Source: Segetibacter aerophilus (GTDB lineage: Bacteria; Bacteroidota; Bacteroidia; Chitinophagales; Chitinophagaceae). Taken from it: a stretch of DNA of 64,000 bases. Shown here piece after piece: positions 9,113-18,400 of this stretch. The stretch covers positions 1 through 64,000 of the forward strand of contig NZ_BJYT01000005.1 in NCBI RefSeq assembly GCF_007991655.1, given 5' to 3'. The notes under the pieces were generated by a model. It was not told the DNA's origin, ran no database searches, and was given only the letters and a program-made list of their open reading frames with translations. Both the position numbers and the translations under genes were made by a program. The stretch's first letter is position 1, and every line of letters begins with the position of its first letter.

Positions 9113-9835
9113 ATGCCGTCTTTTAAATTAGATGAGGGACGGCAAACAAACAACTTTAAACAAGAGAGCAAATTGAACGAACAACGGGAATTAAATACTG
9201 ATTTTGCAAATTGGAGAAAATTGCCAACGGAGTTTTTTGAAAGGCAGGATGTTGTAGCCATCACGAAAGACCTGGTTGGAAAAATACTTGTAACAAATTT
9301 TGATGATAAACTAACTGCAGGCAGAATTGTGGAGGCGGAAGCATACAACGGTCCATTTGATAAAGCCGCTCATTCATACGGCAACCGTCGTACTGCGCGT
9401 ACTGAAGTGATGTTTGGTCCTGCAGGCAGGGCTTACATTTATTTGTGCTATGGGATACATCAAATGTTCAATATTGTGACGAATGCTGAAGGGATACCGA
9501 ACGCCATTTTAATCAGGGCACTTGAGCCGCTTGCAGGTATAGATATTATGCTTGAAAGAACCAAGAAAACCGCCCATACTTTCGATCTCACCCGGGGACC
9601 CGGAAACGTAGCCAAAGCGCTTGGGTTTCATACAAGCCAAACAGGCATGAGCCTTCAAAGCGACCAGCTTTATATAGCCGAGGATGGTTTTAAATACGCC
9701 CAGGGTGAAATAGTAGTCAGCCCGCGAATTGGTGTTGATTATGCCGCCGAAGATGCTTTATTGCCTTATCGTTTTATTGTGCAAGGCAATAAGTATGTAA
9801 GCGGAAAGAAAATTAAGCAAGCTCCAATAACATAA
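9113..9835 (+). CDS. DNA-3-methyladenine glycosylase (AAG/MPG family)
   Basis: A 240-residue base-excision repair enzyme that removes alkylated purines. It shows the family blocks LPTEFFERQDVVAITKDLVGK, the catalytic-glutamate motif RIVEAEAYNGPFDKAAHSYG, RTARTEVMFGPAGRAYIYLCYGIHQMFNIVT and the late block LTRGPGNVAKALG. The first ~38 residues are not part of the family core, but no internal Met is available before the core, so the start at 9113 is kept. It sits just upstream of a broken acetyltransferase gene. Confidence 0.92.
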   Translation: MPSFKLDEGRQTNNFKQESKLNEQRELNTDFANWRKLPTEFFERQDVVAITKDLVGKILVTNFDDKLTAGRIVEAEAYNGPFDKAAHSYGNRRTARTEVMFGPAGRAYIYLCYGIHQMFNIVTNAEGIPNAILIRALEPLAGIDIMLERTKKTAHTFDLTRGPGNVAKALGFHTSQTGMSLQSDQLYIAEDGFKYAQGEIVVSPRIGVDYAAEDALLPYRFIVQGNKYVSGKKIKQAPIT

Positions 9836-9836
9836 G

Positions 9837-10367
9837 ATGATTGAAATAAGAATGATTGAAACGGAAGATTATTTTCAATTATTTGAATTAGTAGAAAAAA
9901 AACAGGGAAAGGCTTTTAACCTATTTTCCAAAAACTTCCCGTGCTATTACTGATCTTGAATCTGCAAGAAAATTCACGCGGTTGAAGTTGCGGCAGGCAA
10001 TGAACAGGGAGCAATTTTATTTTGTGGTGTTTTTAAAAAACAGCACCCAATCATTGGAAATGTCATGGTTAAAAACATAGATTGGAGTGTACCAAAAGGA
10101 GAACTGGCTTATTTTATTGATGCCGAACAAGAAGGCAAAGGTTTTACTTCTAACGCAGTGGAGTTGGTTAAGAATTACGCGTTTGAGGATTTGAAAATAG
10201 AGAAGCTATACATCAAAATTGATCCGAGAAATTTGGGTAGTAAAAGAGTTGCTATAAATAATGGCTTCGAGAAGGAAGGATACTTTAAACATGAATACAG
10301 AACCGGTTACGGAGATGTAACTGACGTGGAGAGATATGGGCTGGTGAACAACCGTAGCCGGCGTTAA
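9837..10367 (+). pseudogene. GNAT-family N-acetyltransferase, interrupted by two indels
   Basis: Read from ATG 9837, the protein starts MIEIRMIETEDYFQLFELVE and then runs into a stop. If one base of the 8-A run at 9895-9902 is ignored, the frame continues as KNRERLLTYFPKTSRAITDLESARKF. A second shift, one base missing near 9973-9978, restores the original frame as VEVAAGNEQGAILFCGVF and on to the end. That last part holds the acetyl-CoA site region (AYFIDAEQEGKGFTSNAVELV) and the RimJ/RimL-like tail NGFEKEGYFKHEYRTG. The +1 and -1 changes nearly cancel. It is therefore either a recent pseudogene or a sequencing error in homopolymers. The intact downstream part alone spans 10065-10367. Confidence 0.8.
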
Positions 10368-10502
10368 TGCTATACGTATATTTTTAGCTTGATACTCTTT
10401 ATTGTTTATTAATAGCTGTGTAGCAGTTTATTTTTCACATGGAAAGGAAATAGGCGTGAAAGACTTCTGCTGTCAAACTCATTAAGTAATTTCGTCAGCA
10501 GA

Positions 10503-11159
10503 ATGAAAAATCACGTTGATACATATCAATACAAAGGATTAAGGCGCCAATTGGTAGAACTTCTTAGAAAAAAAGGGATAACTGACGAAGGTGTATTGGC
10601 CGCAATTAATAATATCCCAAGACATTTCTTTCTTGATTCCGCTTTTGACAAAATTGCTTACGAAGACCGGGCTTTTCCGATAGGTGAGGGGCAAACTATC
10701 TCACAACCTTACACTGTTGCTTATCAAACCCAGTTGCTGGAAATCAAGCCAAATGATAAAGTGCTTGAGATAGGTACGGGAAGCGTTTACCAGGCTTCCG
10801 TTCTTGCAGAAATGGGAGCTAAGGTGTTTACAATTGAACGCCAGAAAAAGCTTTACGAAAAAAACAAAGACTTTATATTCAAAGGCAATTATCCTAATAT
10901 CAAGTTCTTTTACGGGGATGGATTTCAAGGGCTACCAACTTACGCGCCTTTTGACAAAATCATCATAACTGCGGCAGCGCCCTTTATTCCTCCAAAGCTG
11001 GTAGCACAGTTAAAGACCGGGGGGATGATGGTTGTACCAGTAGATTTGGGACCTGTTACTCAAATGCTGCGACTAACAAAACTCGCTGACGGAGGATATA
11101 CTGAAGAACAATTTGATAATTTCTCCTTCGTTCCTATGCTCGAAGGAAGAAGCGGGTAG
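10503..11159 (+). CDS. pcm: Protein-L-isoaspartate O-methyltransferase
   Basis: A 218-residue SAM-dependent enzyme that repairs isoaspartyl residues in aged proteins. The opening block RRQLVELLRKKGITDEGVLAAINNIPRH, the substrate motif FPIGEGQTISQPYTVA and the SAM motif VLEIGTGSVYQASVLAEMG are diagnostic. The second glycine of the usual GTGSGYQ is valine here. The late motif DKIIITAAAPFIPPKLVAQL is also present. It is a single gene ended by a bidirectional terminator shared with the following receptor gene. Confidence 0.94.
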   Translation: MKNHVDTYQYKGLRRQLVELLRKKGITDEGVLAAINNIPRHFFLDSAFDKIAYEDRAFPIGEGQTISQPYTVAYQTQLLEIKPNDKVLEIGTGSVYQASVLAEMGAKVFTIERQKKLYEKNKDFIFKGNYPNIKFFYGDGFQGLPTYAPFDKIIITAAAPFIPPKLVAQLKTGGMMVVPVDLGPVTQMLRLTKLADGGYTEEQFDNFSFVPMLEGRSG

Positions 11160-11192
11160 AAGCTATGTAGTTGTAAAATTGAACGCATAAAA

Positions 11193-11220
11193 AAAGGTCG
11201 CTTTATTAAGAGCGACCTTT
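11193..11220. terminator. Bidirectional terminator between pcm and the receptor gene
   Basis: A 10-bp stem (AAAGGTCGCT pairing with AGCGACCTTT) around an 8-base AT-rich loop, with A and T runs on the outer sides. It lies between two converging genes and can serve both. Confidence 0.88.
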
Positions 11221-11237
11221 TCATTGAAGAAACAATC

Positions 11238-13922
11238 TTATTGACTGATCATATTATCACCACCGTCGACTTCTCTTGTATTTTTCCTTTTGAGGAGGTT
11301 AACGTCGAATTTACCGAAGCGATAGCCAAAGTTTATTCTAACAATTTGCGGATCTCTTCTACGTCTTGAAGTTTGCCTTAAGAAATCAGACTCAGAGTAA
11401 GTGCTGAAAAATTGCGTTCTGAAGACATCGTTCATACTGATAGTCAGTGAGGCACTGTTGCCACCTTTCCATGTCCAATCTTTCCTGATCGCTGCATCAA
11501 ATCCGTAACGCGGGTTAATGTATCCTTGGGCAGTAGCTACAGGTCCACCGCCGAAGCCTCCACCTCCACCGCCTCTCATTCCGCCGCCGCCACCGCCGCT
11601 TTGTGGTAACACAGTTTTGGCGTAGTAGTCGCCGGAAAATTGGAAAGAGAATGTTTTTAGGAATTTGACGCTGTTGTTCCATTTAACAAACCAACTAGTG
11701 CGTTTATTAGAGATATTGGGAAGTTTGGGATCGTTCACATTTATCCTTGAATTAAACAAGTTGAAGTTAACCGTCATGTCCCACCATTTTGTAATAGGCA
11801 TTCTGTTAGTCAATTCAATACCATAAGTGACGCTGTTATTTGCATTTAAATAGGTATTGAAAAGAACACTATCGCTACTTGAATAGTGATGTGCGGTGTC
11901 GGGATTTTTATCCAGGTACTGGTAGCGGGTAATCAGGTTGGTGTTGTATTTGAAATAACCATTAGCTAGAAAGTTAGCGCCCCTTTTATAGTTGTTATTA
12001 TAAGCGATTTCAAAGGAGTTGGTAAATTCAGGCTTTAGGCGTGGGTTACCAACGCTTAGATTATACGGATCTGAATAATCTGTGAAAGGGATCAGCTGGA
12101 AGAAGTTCGGCCGATTAATCCTTCTTGAATAGTTGAACTGTAAATCTTCTTTATCAGACAATTTATAAGTAAGAAAAGCACTTGGGAAAAGAGATAGAGG
12201 GAAGTCAACATTAAAAGAAGAAATAGAATCTCTTCCCAAAACATCTCTACCAATGGTTGATCCATTATAAGTAGAACTTTCTGCTCTCAAACCTACTTGA
12301 TAATTCCATTTGCCTGCTTTCTGACTGTAGTTTGCATAAGCAGCGTACACTTTATCTGTATACTTATACGTACTGCTAATGTTTTTTGAAAGCACATATT
12401 GATCGGTACTTTGATTGTAAAAATATTGATCGTTTGCGTTTTTCTGATCGCGAATCGAAGCACGACCTCCCAATTCTAATTTTTGTGTCTCGCTTAGAGG
12501 ATTAGTGTAATCAGTTTGTATTGTCCAGTTTTTAGTACTTCCGGCACTAACTGATTTTTGCATTACAGGAAGGCTTTTGAACTGGTAGGTAGAAATGTAG
12601 GTCTGTGTGTTTATGAAGCCAACATTTTCATTGTTATTGGAATTGTAGTTGACGTCTCCGGTTAATTCATGTCCTGTTTTTGCAAAGTTGTGTTTGTAGC
12701 TAAACTGAGAACCGATGTTCTTCATTTTTCCTTCGCTATTCTGCCTGACCGTATTAAAGGAAGGATTAGCAATTAGCAACGAGTCGACATGCTGTTGGTC
12801 ATTGTTTTTAAAATTTCCCTTATTATAGTTAGTGGAGATCGTGATTGTGTTCCTGTTATCTATTAAAAAGTCAAAACCGCCACGAATAAATGCAAAGTAC
12901 CCGTTGTTAATAGGATTGCTTTGTTGCAACACCCTGCTTGTAGGTATTCCTTTGTTAAGATTTATACGATCTGTTGTTCCGGATGAGATAGATTTTCTTT
13001 GATTATAAACTCCGCTTGCAAAGAAGTTGATCTTGTTCTGCCTGAGGTTTAAATCGCCTCCGATGTTTACTTTTCCTCTTGCATCTATACCTGTACGAAT
13101 TCCACCGTTGTAACCAGTCTTTTTGTTTTTCTTCAATACAATGTTTAAGATACCAGCATTGCCGCCTGAGGCATCAAATTTAGCAGATGGGTTAGTAATC
13201 AATTCAACCCGATCAATTATGTCTGCAGGTATTTGATCGAGAGTCATTGTGGTAGGGCGACCATCTACAAATAATTGAGGTGCTGCATTTCGCAGTGTTA
13301 CGTTTCCGTCAATATCTACACTTAACGATGGAATACTTTTCATAACCTCGGTAGCGGTCTGGCCCTGGCTAGTTAAGTTTTTGTCCACGTTAAAAATCTT
13401 GCGGTCAACACCCATCTCAAACATCTGGCGCGTAGCAGTAACAGTTACGTTACCGAGATTTGCTGCATCCTGCTCTAATTTGATGTTTCCGAGGTCTCGA
13501 TCTATCATACCCATCATCTGGTCTCCTCCACCTCCCTGTTGTCCCCGGGCTCCGAAAGAAATCTTCTGTTCAGCTGTTTTATATCCTATGGCAGATATTC
13601 TTAGTGTGAAATTTCCCATGACAGGAACATTGTCAAGGCTAAAATCACCATTAGGTTCAGTGATAGTTGCTTTAAGAGTGGTAGAAGCAGTTTTCTGGGT
13701 GGCTGTATCGGTTCGATTTCCCAATAGTTGAAGGGACACTCCATCTACGCCCTTGTTAGTTTTGCTGTCGACTACTTTTCCATACAAATGACCCGAATTA
13801 AGACCTTGAGCTCGTCCTGCTCCTCCGGCCCCTCCAGGTCGCCCACCCGCAGGCCGTTGGGCCATCAATCCCGCTGAAATAAAAAGTAAAAAAGTGAATA
13901 ATATTCTTCTCATATAGTTCAT
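11238..13922 (-). CDS. Outer-membrane beta-barrel receptor (TonB-dependent-receptor-like)
   Basis: About 894 residues from the chosen ATG at 13922; an ATG at 13913 is equally possible, and the longer frame from 13985 adds 21 residues in front of the signal peptide. The signal peptide is MRRILFTFLLFISAGLMAQ. Next come a Gly/Arg-rich linker, a carboxypeptidase-regulatory-like beta-sandwich (GHLYGKVVDSKTNKGVDGVSLQLLG), a plug domain (ATEVMKSIPSLSVDIDGNVTLRNAAPQLFVDGRPT) and a barrel of the OMP_b-brl_3 type ending in an aromatic strand (VRINFGYRFGKFDVNLL). A glycine-rich loop occurs near residue 770. No SusD partner is adjacent. It probably imports or senses an unknown ligand. Confidence 0.88.
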   Translation of the reverse strand: MNYMRRILFTFLLFISAGLMAQRPAGGRPGGAGGAGRAQGLNSGHLYGKVVDSKTNKGVDGVSLQLLGNRTDTATQKTASTTLKATITEPNGDFSLDNVPVMGNFTLRISAIGYKTAEQKISFGARGQQGGGGDQMMGMIDRDLGNIKLEQDAANLGNVTVTATRQMFEMGVDRKIFNVDKNLTSQGQTATEVMKSIPSLSVDIDGNVTLRNAAPQLFVDGRPTTMTLDQIPADIIDRVELITNPSAKFDASGGNAGILNIVLKKNKKTGYNGGIRTGIDARGKVNIGGDLNLRQNKINFFASGVYNQRKSISSGTTDRINLNKGIPTSRVLQQSNPINNGYFAFIRGGFDFLIDNRNTITISTNYNKGNFKNNDQQHVDSLLIANPSFNTVRQNSEGKMKNIGSQFSYKHNFAKTGHELTGDVNYNSNNNENVGFINTQTYISTYQFKSLPVMQKSVSAGSTKNWTIQTDYTNPLSETQKLELGGRASIRDQKNANDQYFYNQSTDQYVLSKNISSTYKYTDKVYAAYANYSQKAGKWNYQVGLRAESSTYNGSTIGRDVLGRDSISSFNVDFPLSLFPSAFLTYKLSDKEDLQFNYSRRINRPNFFQLIPFTDYSDPYNLSVGNPRLKPEFTNSFEIAYNNNYKRGANFLANGYFKYNTNLITRYQYLDKNPDTAHHYSSSDSVLFNTYLNANNSVTYGIELTNRMPITKWWDMTVNFNLFNSRINVNDPKLPNISNKRTSWFVKWNNSVKFLKTFSFQFSGDYYAKTVLPQSGGGGGGMRGGGGGGFGGGPVATAQGYINPRYGFDAAIRKDWTWKGGNSASLTISMNDVFRTQFFSTYSESDFLRQTSRRRRDPQIVRINFGYRFGKFDVNLLKRKNTREVDGGDNMISQ

Positions 13923-14035
13923 TTTAAAAGTGCAAAGTTCTCCCTGCTCCAGTGAACAAAGGTTGATAAAAGGTATAAACGGCAAATTTGAAAGATAAGT
14001 GGATTAGTAATCCTACTTTCTCCCTAATTACACGC

Positions 14036-14641
14036 TTATTGGGTCATTAACAATAAAAAAACCTGGAACAGCCCAATTAGAAACCCTATAACCGCGCCAA
14101 GGACGCCCGCTATTTTTAATTCGGCAGAAATAGCAGAAGTAAATGTCTTCTCAATTTCATTCAATGGGAGATTGCTGATCTTTTCAGTCACTATTTTTTC
14201 GATGTTAAGGTCGGCCTGTAGTACAGTCAAATATTGCCTCATCAAAACAGGAAAAAGTTCTTCCAGTTCCTTCATGAAAACAGCTTTCACCTGGGCAATG
14301 GTCTTATCGCCAATTAGCATTCCCAGCATCGGGATCTGTGCTGTTAACTTTTCACGCAAAAAAGTATCAATGTGCACTTCAAGCAGCGGCAAGATTTTAC
14401 TCACATTTTCAGGATTAGCTATTTTTCCCTCTAAATCATTGAAAGAAAAGAATTCTGCACTTGCCAGCTTTCCCAACTTCATGGCAAACTGTCGCTGTCT
14501 CTTAGGGAGAATTCCTTGGATAGAAACCCTTAAAAAGCGTTTTTGTTCTCTAGGATGAAAAAGCAATTTAATAGCAAGCCAATTTGTAACCCAACCAATG
14601 AAAGCCGAAATAATAGGAATGAAAACGAGACTCAAATTCAT
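14036..14641 (-). CDS. DUF445-family membrane protein
   Basis: A 201-residue protein starting MNLSLVFIPIISAFIGWVTNWLAIKLLFHP, the conserved DUF445 opening with the glycine-tryptophan-asparagine helix. A charged, helical middle follows, then a C-terminal membrane helix (VLGAVIGFLIGLFQVFLLLM). A longer frame extends upstream to 14911 but would translate through the tRNA-His gene, so ATG 14641 is preferred. Function is unknown. The gene lies just downstream of tRNA-His on the same strand, after that gene's terminator. Confidence 0.85.
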   Translation of the reverse strand: MNLSLVFIPIISAFIGWVTNWLAIKLLFHPREQKRFLRVSIQGILPKRQRQFAMKLGKLASAEFFSFNDLEGKIANPENVSKILPLLEVHIDTFLREKLTAQIPMLGMLIGDKTIAQVKAVFMKELEELFPVLMRQYLTVLQADLNIEKIVTEKISNLPLNEIEKTFTSAISAELKIAGVLGAVIGFLIGLFQVFLLLMTQ

Positions 14642-14683
14642 GTAAATAAATAGCAGGTAATAAGTAATCGAGTTAAATAAAAA

Positions 14684-14708
14684 AACCTTGTTACAATGCA
14701 ACAAGGTT
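14684..14708 (-). terminator. Terminator after tRNA-His
   Basis: A perfect 9-bp stem (AACCTTGTT with AACAAGGTT) around a 7-base loop. On the minus strand it is followed by a run of seven T. It lies 13 bp past the 3' end of the tRNA and upstream of the DUF445 start. Confidence 0.88.
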
Positions 14709-14720
14709 AAGTTTCCTAAG

Positions 14721-14795
14721 GGAGACCGATGGGTTTCGAACCCACGGCCTTCAGTGCCACAAACTGACGCTCTAACCAACTGAGCTACGATCTCC
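14721..14795 (-). tRNA. tRNA-His (anticodon GTG)
   Basis: A complete 75-nt cloverleaf on the minus strand. The anticodon stem TCAGT/ACTGA encloses the loop TTGTGGC with anticodon GTG. The D arm is GCTCAGTTGGTTAGAGC and the T stem-loop is GTGGG-TTCGAAA-CCCAT. The acceptor arm has eight pairs because the extra G at position -1, a histidine-specific identity element, is encoded and pairs with C73. The CCA tail is not encoded. Confidence 0.97.
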
Positions 14796-15167
14796 GTTTT
14801 TATTAGGGTGGCAAAAATAGAAAAAAAAGTCTTTCCACAATAATTTATCTGACGTGTTTCGCATTGCTGAAAATCCTCAAAGGTTTGCACCTTAACGGCC
14901 CTTATTCTCATTTAAGACTAAATTTTTCCTTTCACTAACGCCGCTACCTAAATTTCATTAGTTTTCATTTTTATAACATCTAAGAGTTCACTTAGTCCGA
15001 TTATTGTTGTTATTGCTTCTTTAGGTTAACCTTAATTGTTTTAATTGTAGGACAACAAATGTTTCTTCACAGCAGTTATTGTAGAGGAAATTAAGTCGCG
15101 GTAAAACCTTTGTTAAGATAAAAAGTGGAACTTTAATACAAGGCTTTTTACTTTATTTTTGAATCGA
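14796..15167. other. Intergenic region upstream of the tail-specific protease
   Basis: 372 bp between tRNA-His and the S41 protease. It must contain the tRNA promoter (minus strand) and the protease promoter. A TTAACCTTAATTG stretch at 15026-15038 resembles the TTAAC repeats found upstream of the receptor at 42.9 kb. TATTTTTG at 15154-15161 fits the TAnnTTTG box but would give an almost leaderless transcript. Nothing else is seen. Confidence 0.5.
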
Positions 15168-17315
15168 ATGAAAAAAATCTTTCAATTTATGCTTAAACGC
15201 AAAGTGTTGCCTGTAGTGCTGGTTGTTTTGTTTTCCGGCGTCTTTTGGGCATTTCAATCTCAGGGAGGAAATGGTAGCTCTTTAGCTACACAGCAAAAAA
15301 TCTTAACTAGCCTCGGAACTATAATTGAGCAAAATCATTATAACCCTAAAGCAATTAACGATAATTTCTCGCAACAGATCTTCAAGAAATTTTTAGAGTC
15401 GATCGATCCCGAAAAAAATATTTTTCTGCAGTCGGATATTAATTCATTAAAAAAGTTTGAGACTTCTATTGACGACGAAATCCATGGAGCTCCAATTCAA
15501 TTTGTTCCTGCTGTCGATGCATTATATAGCAAAAGGATGCAGGAGGTTATGGCTTTTTATAAGGACCTACTTGCCAAACCCTTCGACTTTACTGCTAATG
15601 AAGAAATTGTCGTTGATGGTAAGAAGCTAAATTTTGCCAGCAGCGAAAATCAAAGGAAGGAAATGTGGAAGAAGAAAATTAAGTTTCTTACTCTTGAGAG
15701 ATATACAGATCTATTAGACCAACGTGAAAAAAACAAAGACAAAAAAGATTTTGTCGTAAAGACAAATGCTGAGCTTGAAAAAGAGGCAAGGGAGAAAGTG
15801 GGTAAAATAATGGACAAGAATTTTGAAAGGATCAGATTGAAGTTTAACGCAGATGATCGTTTCAACATGTTCATCAATACCATCACTGCATACATGGATC
15901 CTCACTCTGATTACTTTCCCCCGGTAGAGAAAAGAATGTTTGACGAGCAAATGAGTGGAAAGTTTTACGGGATTGGTGCATCGTTGAAAGAAGAGGAAGG
16001 AAATATAAAAGTTGCTAGCTTACTTACCGGAAGTCCTGCCTGGAAAAGTGGCGAGATACAAGTGGGTGATATAGTAATGAAAGTTGGACAAGGGAAAGAT
16101 GAACCTGCCGAGTTAACCGGGTTAGCCGTTGAAGATGCTGTAAAAATAATTCGCGGCAACAAGGGAACAGAGGTGAGACTTACGCTTAAAAAGCCTGACG
16201 GAAGTTTGAAGTTGGTTCCGATTATTCGTGATGAAATAGTTCAGGATGAAGTATATGTAAGAAGCGCAATTGTAAACGGAAAGCAGAAAATTGGTTACAT
16301 TTTTCTGCCTGATTTCTATGCTGACTATGAAAAGCCAGATGGACATCGTTGCTCCTCGGACGTAGCTAAAGAAATTCAAAAACTTAAAGCAGAGGGTGTT
16401 GACGGAATAGTAATGGATCTAAGAAATAATGGCGGAGGATACTTACCTGAAGTTGTTGAAATGGTAGGTTTGTTTATTCCTGATGGACCGATAGTGCAAG
16501 TGAAAGACAGAGAAGGTAAAGCGACTGTGCTTAGAGACAACGATAAGTCTGTTGCCTACACCGGACCTCTTACTGTTTTGATCAATGAGTTTAGTGCATC
16601 AGCTTCTGAAATTTTTGCAGCAGCTATCCAGGATTATGGTCGTGGAGTTATCATCGGAAGTACTTCTTCTTATGGCAAAGGTACCGTTCAGAGAAATATT
16701 CCTTTCGGCAGGCCTTTAGACCTTTTTACGGGAAGAACTGAATTTGGGGCAATAAAACTTACTCTTCAAAAATTCTATAGAGTTAACGGAGGTTCAACCC
16801 AACTGAGAGGTGTTACTCCAGACATTGTACTTCCTGATGAATATGAGTACTTAAAATTCAGAGAAAAAGACAACGAGAATGCTTTGCCATGGGATGAAAT
16901 TGAGAAAACAAGTTTCACTAAATGGCAAGGTGGCTGGGATGTGAATGAGGTGAAGGCAAAGAGTGCAGAAAGAATTAAAAACAATGTAAATTTTAACCTG
17001 ATTAATAATAATGCGCTTTGGCTGTCGAAGCAGAATGACAAAATTTACAGCTTGAATATCGACAAGTATAAAGAGGAACAGAAGGCGTTAAGGGCTACTA
17101 TAAAACAAAATGATAGTTTAGCTAAGCTGACAGTTGAACTTCCTTTTGAAGGACTAAAAACTGATGAGGCGAAGTATAACAACGTTGATAAAGACAAGGG
17201 AGAGAGATATAAGAATTGGCTTAAGAACCTTAGAACAGATATTTATATAAACGAAGCTGCTAATGTTATCAAAGACATGACGGCCAAAACTTCTGGGCTC
17301 GCAAAGACAGAGTAA
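15168..17315 (+). CDS. Carboxy-terminal (tail-specific) processing protease, S41 family
   Basis: 715 residues from ATG 15168; a TTG-initiated frame adds three residues and is not needed. One N-terminal membrane/signal segment (residues 10-25) is followed by the DUF3340-like helical N-domain. A PDZ domain follows (GIGASLKEEEGNIKVASLLTGSPA to the start of IIRGNKG). The catalytic core has DGIVMDLRNNGGGYL, the serine motif FSASASEIFAAA and the lysine motif SSYGKGTVQ. A C-terminal DUF3340-type region ends the protein. This is the E. coli Prc/Tsp layout. It degrades or trims proteins from their C termini in the periplasm. Confidence 0.93.
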   Translation: MKKIFQFMLKRKVLPVVLVVLFSGVFWAFQSQGGNGSSLATQQKILTSLGTIIEQNHYNPKAINDNFSQQIFKKFLESIDPEKNIFLQSDINSLKKFETSIDDEIHGAPIQFVPAVDALYSKRMQEVMAFYKDLLAKPFDFTANEEIVVDGKKLNFASSENQRKEMWKKKIKFLTLERYTDLLDQREKNKDKKDFVVKTNAELEKEAREKVGKIMDKNFERIRLKFNADDRFNMFINTITAYMDPHSDYFPPVEKRMFDEQMSGKFYGIGASLKEEEGNIKVASLLTGSPAWKSGEIQVGDIVMKVGQGKDEPAELTGLAVEDAVKIIRGNKGTEVRLTLKKPDGSLKLVPIIRDEIVQDEVYVRSAIVNGKQKIGYIFLPDFYADYEKPDGHRCSSDVAKEIQKLKAEGVDGIVMDLRNNGGGYLPEVVEMVGLFIPDGPIVQVKDREGKATVLRDNDKSVAYTGPLTVLINEFSASASEIFAAAIQDYGRGVIIGSTSSYGKGTVQRNIPFGRPLDLFTGRTEFGAIKLTLQKFYRVNGGSTQLRGVTPDIVLPDEYEYLKFREKDNENALPWDEIEKTSFTKWQGGWDVNEVKAKSAERIKNNVNFNLINNNALWLSKQNDKIYSLNIDKYKEEQKALRATIKQNDSLAKLTVELPFEGLKTDEAKYNNVDKDKGERYKNWLKNLRTDIYINEAANVIKDMTAKTSGLAKTE

Positions 17316-17332
17316 AGATTAGCAAAGAACAT

Positions 17333-17370
17333 AACAAAAATGCCATCTCCCAAGAGATGGCATTTTTGTT
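17333..17370. terminator. Long perfect bidirectional terminator
   Basis: A 17-bp perfect stem with a 4-base loop (CCAA), whose outer part is the A/T tract. It serves the tail-specific protease, and its right arm overlaps the last two bases of the facing methyltransferase stop codon. Confidence 0.9.
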
Positions 17371-18235
17371 ATTTAACAGGTTTAATTGGATGACTGTACT
17401 TTATAGTCTGACTTCGGGCAATTAGTAAATTGAACTTTCGAGGCAATAATGTTTCAAACCTCAGCGCAAATCGCCTGAACCGAAAGTTGAAACGTCCTTG
17501 CGGAAGAAGTCTGTTAAATCTTTCAATCCCGCCTAAAGGAACTATTTCTGTTTTAGCAAAAAATTGGTTGCCTATCTGCACATAACTTCTATAGCTATTG
17601 TCTCTCGTAGGATGTGGGTCTTTATTCTTCCACTCTTCAAACTTTCTTTTTTGCAAGATCGACGGTCGACCAGGAACAGGAACTATCCAGCGAAGAGTAT
17701 CTAAAAGCTTATTGTTTTCGGCAGGTTCGAAGTATCGAACAACACCTTCAGGTTTTAAAACGTTTACTATTTTCTTTGTAAACTCCAACTCTTGCTCATG
17801 AGTTAAATGGTGCACAAAGTTTTTCCCTGCGACTATGTCAAATGACTCAGGTGGTATTTCAGCCAAAAGAAAATCTCCGTAAATAAACTTGATAGGATGT
17901 CTGAAAGGATACTGCCTATTGAGTTCCTCTATTATCCTTCCTGATTGTGCAGATATATCGTTGGCGGTTACATTAGCTCCAAAAGCCGCCATCAAAGCAA
18001 CGTTTACGCAATCGCCACAGCCCAGTTCTAATACCTTTTTTCCCGCAATCTCATTTTTGAAGTTTCCATGATAAAATCCTGCAAAGCTCGTGTAGGTACG
18101 TACAGCATTATCCAAAAAAGTGTCCTTGTTTTTGATCTTATTTAAGACACTTTCAATATTTACACGCGAATAAACATCGTTGTAAAACTGTTCATTCTTG
18201 ATCTGACTTTCATTCCAGGTAGCTGAATTTTCCAA
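17369..18235 (-). CDS. Class I SAM-dependent methyltransferase
   Basis: A 288-residue methyltransferase with motif I KKVLELGCGDCVNVALMAAFGANVTANDIS, motif II FDIVAGKNFVHHL and motif III EGVVRYFEPAENN. The first ~65 residues (WNESQIKNEQFYNDVYSRVNIESVLNKIKNKD) resemble N termini of sugar or lipid methyltransferases, but the substrate is unknown. A basic C-terminal stretch rich in Arg and Phe follows. Single gene, divergent from ispH. Confidence 0.8.
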   Translation of the reverse strand: MENSATWNESQIKNEQFYNDVYSRVNIESVLNKIKNKDTFLDNAVRTYTSFAGFYHGNFKNEIAGKKVLELGCGDCVNVALMAAFGANVTANDISAQSGRIIEELNRQYPFRHPIKFIYGDFLLAEIPPESFDIVAGKNFVHHLTHEQELEFTKKIVNVLKPEGVVRYFEPAENNKLLDTLRWIVPVPGRPSILQKRKFEEWKNKDPHPTRDNSYRSYVQIGNQFFAKTEIVPLGGIERFNRLLPQGRFNFRFRRFALRFETLLPRKFNLLIARSQTIKYSHPIKPVK

Positions 18236-18377
18236 GAAAATAGGTAGTTGTTTAATTTGGGTTTACGAACAAAAATGAAGAATTCTTTAAATTGAAATTT
18301 TAGCCGGAATTGATTTAAACGAAAAATGTGCAATAGTTATTTCTTGCAGCCTTAACATTTATTCCTTTCGCACTTTG

Positions 18378-18385
18378 TACCTTTG
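18378..18385 (+). promoter_or_regulatory. Putative -7 box (TACCTTTG) of ispH
   Basis: An exact match to the Bacteroidota TAnnTTTG element, 15 bp before the ATG of ispH. No TTTG at the usual -33 distance is clear. Assignment rests on the -7 match and position only. Confidence 0.45.
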
Positions 18386-18400
18386 TTTCCGTTTAAAATT

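Noticed and set aside
13381-13731. Plus-strand 116-residue frame
   Set aside because: Shadow of the receptor gene on the other strand.
14642-14911. N-terminal extension of the DUF445 frame
   Set aside because: It would translate the tRNA-His gene and its terminator. The family normally begins at the ATG at 14641.
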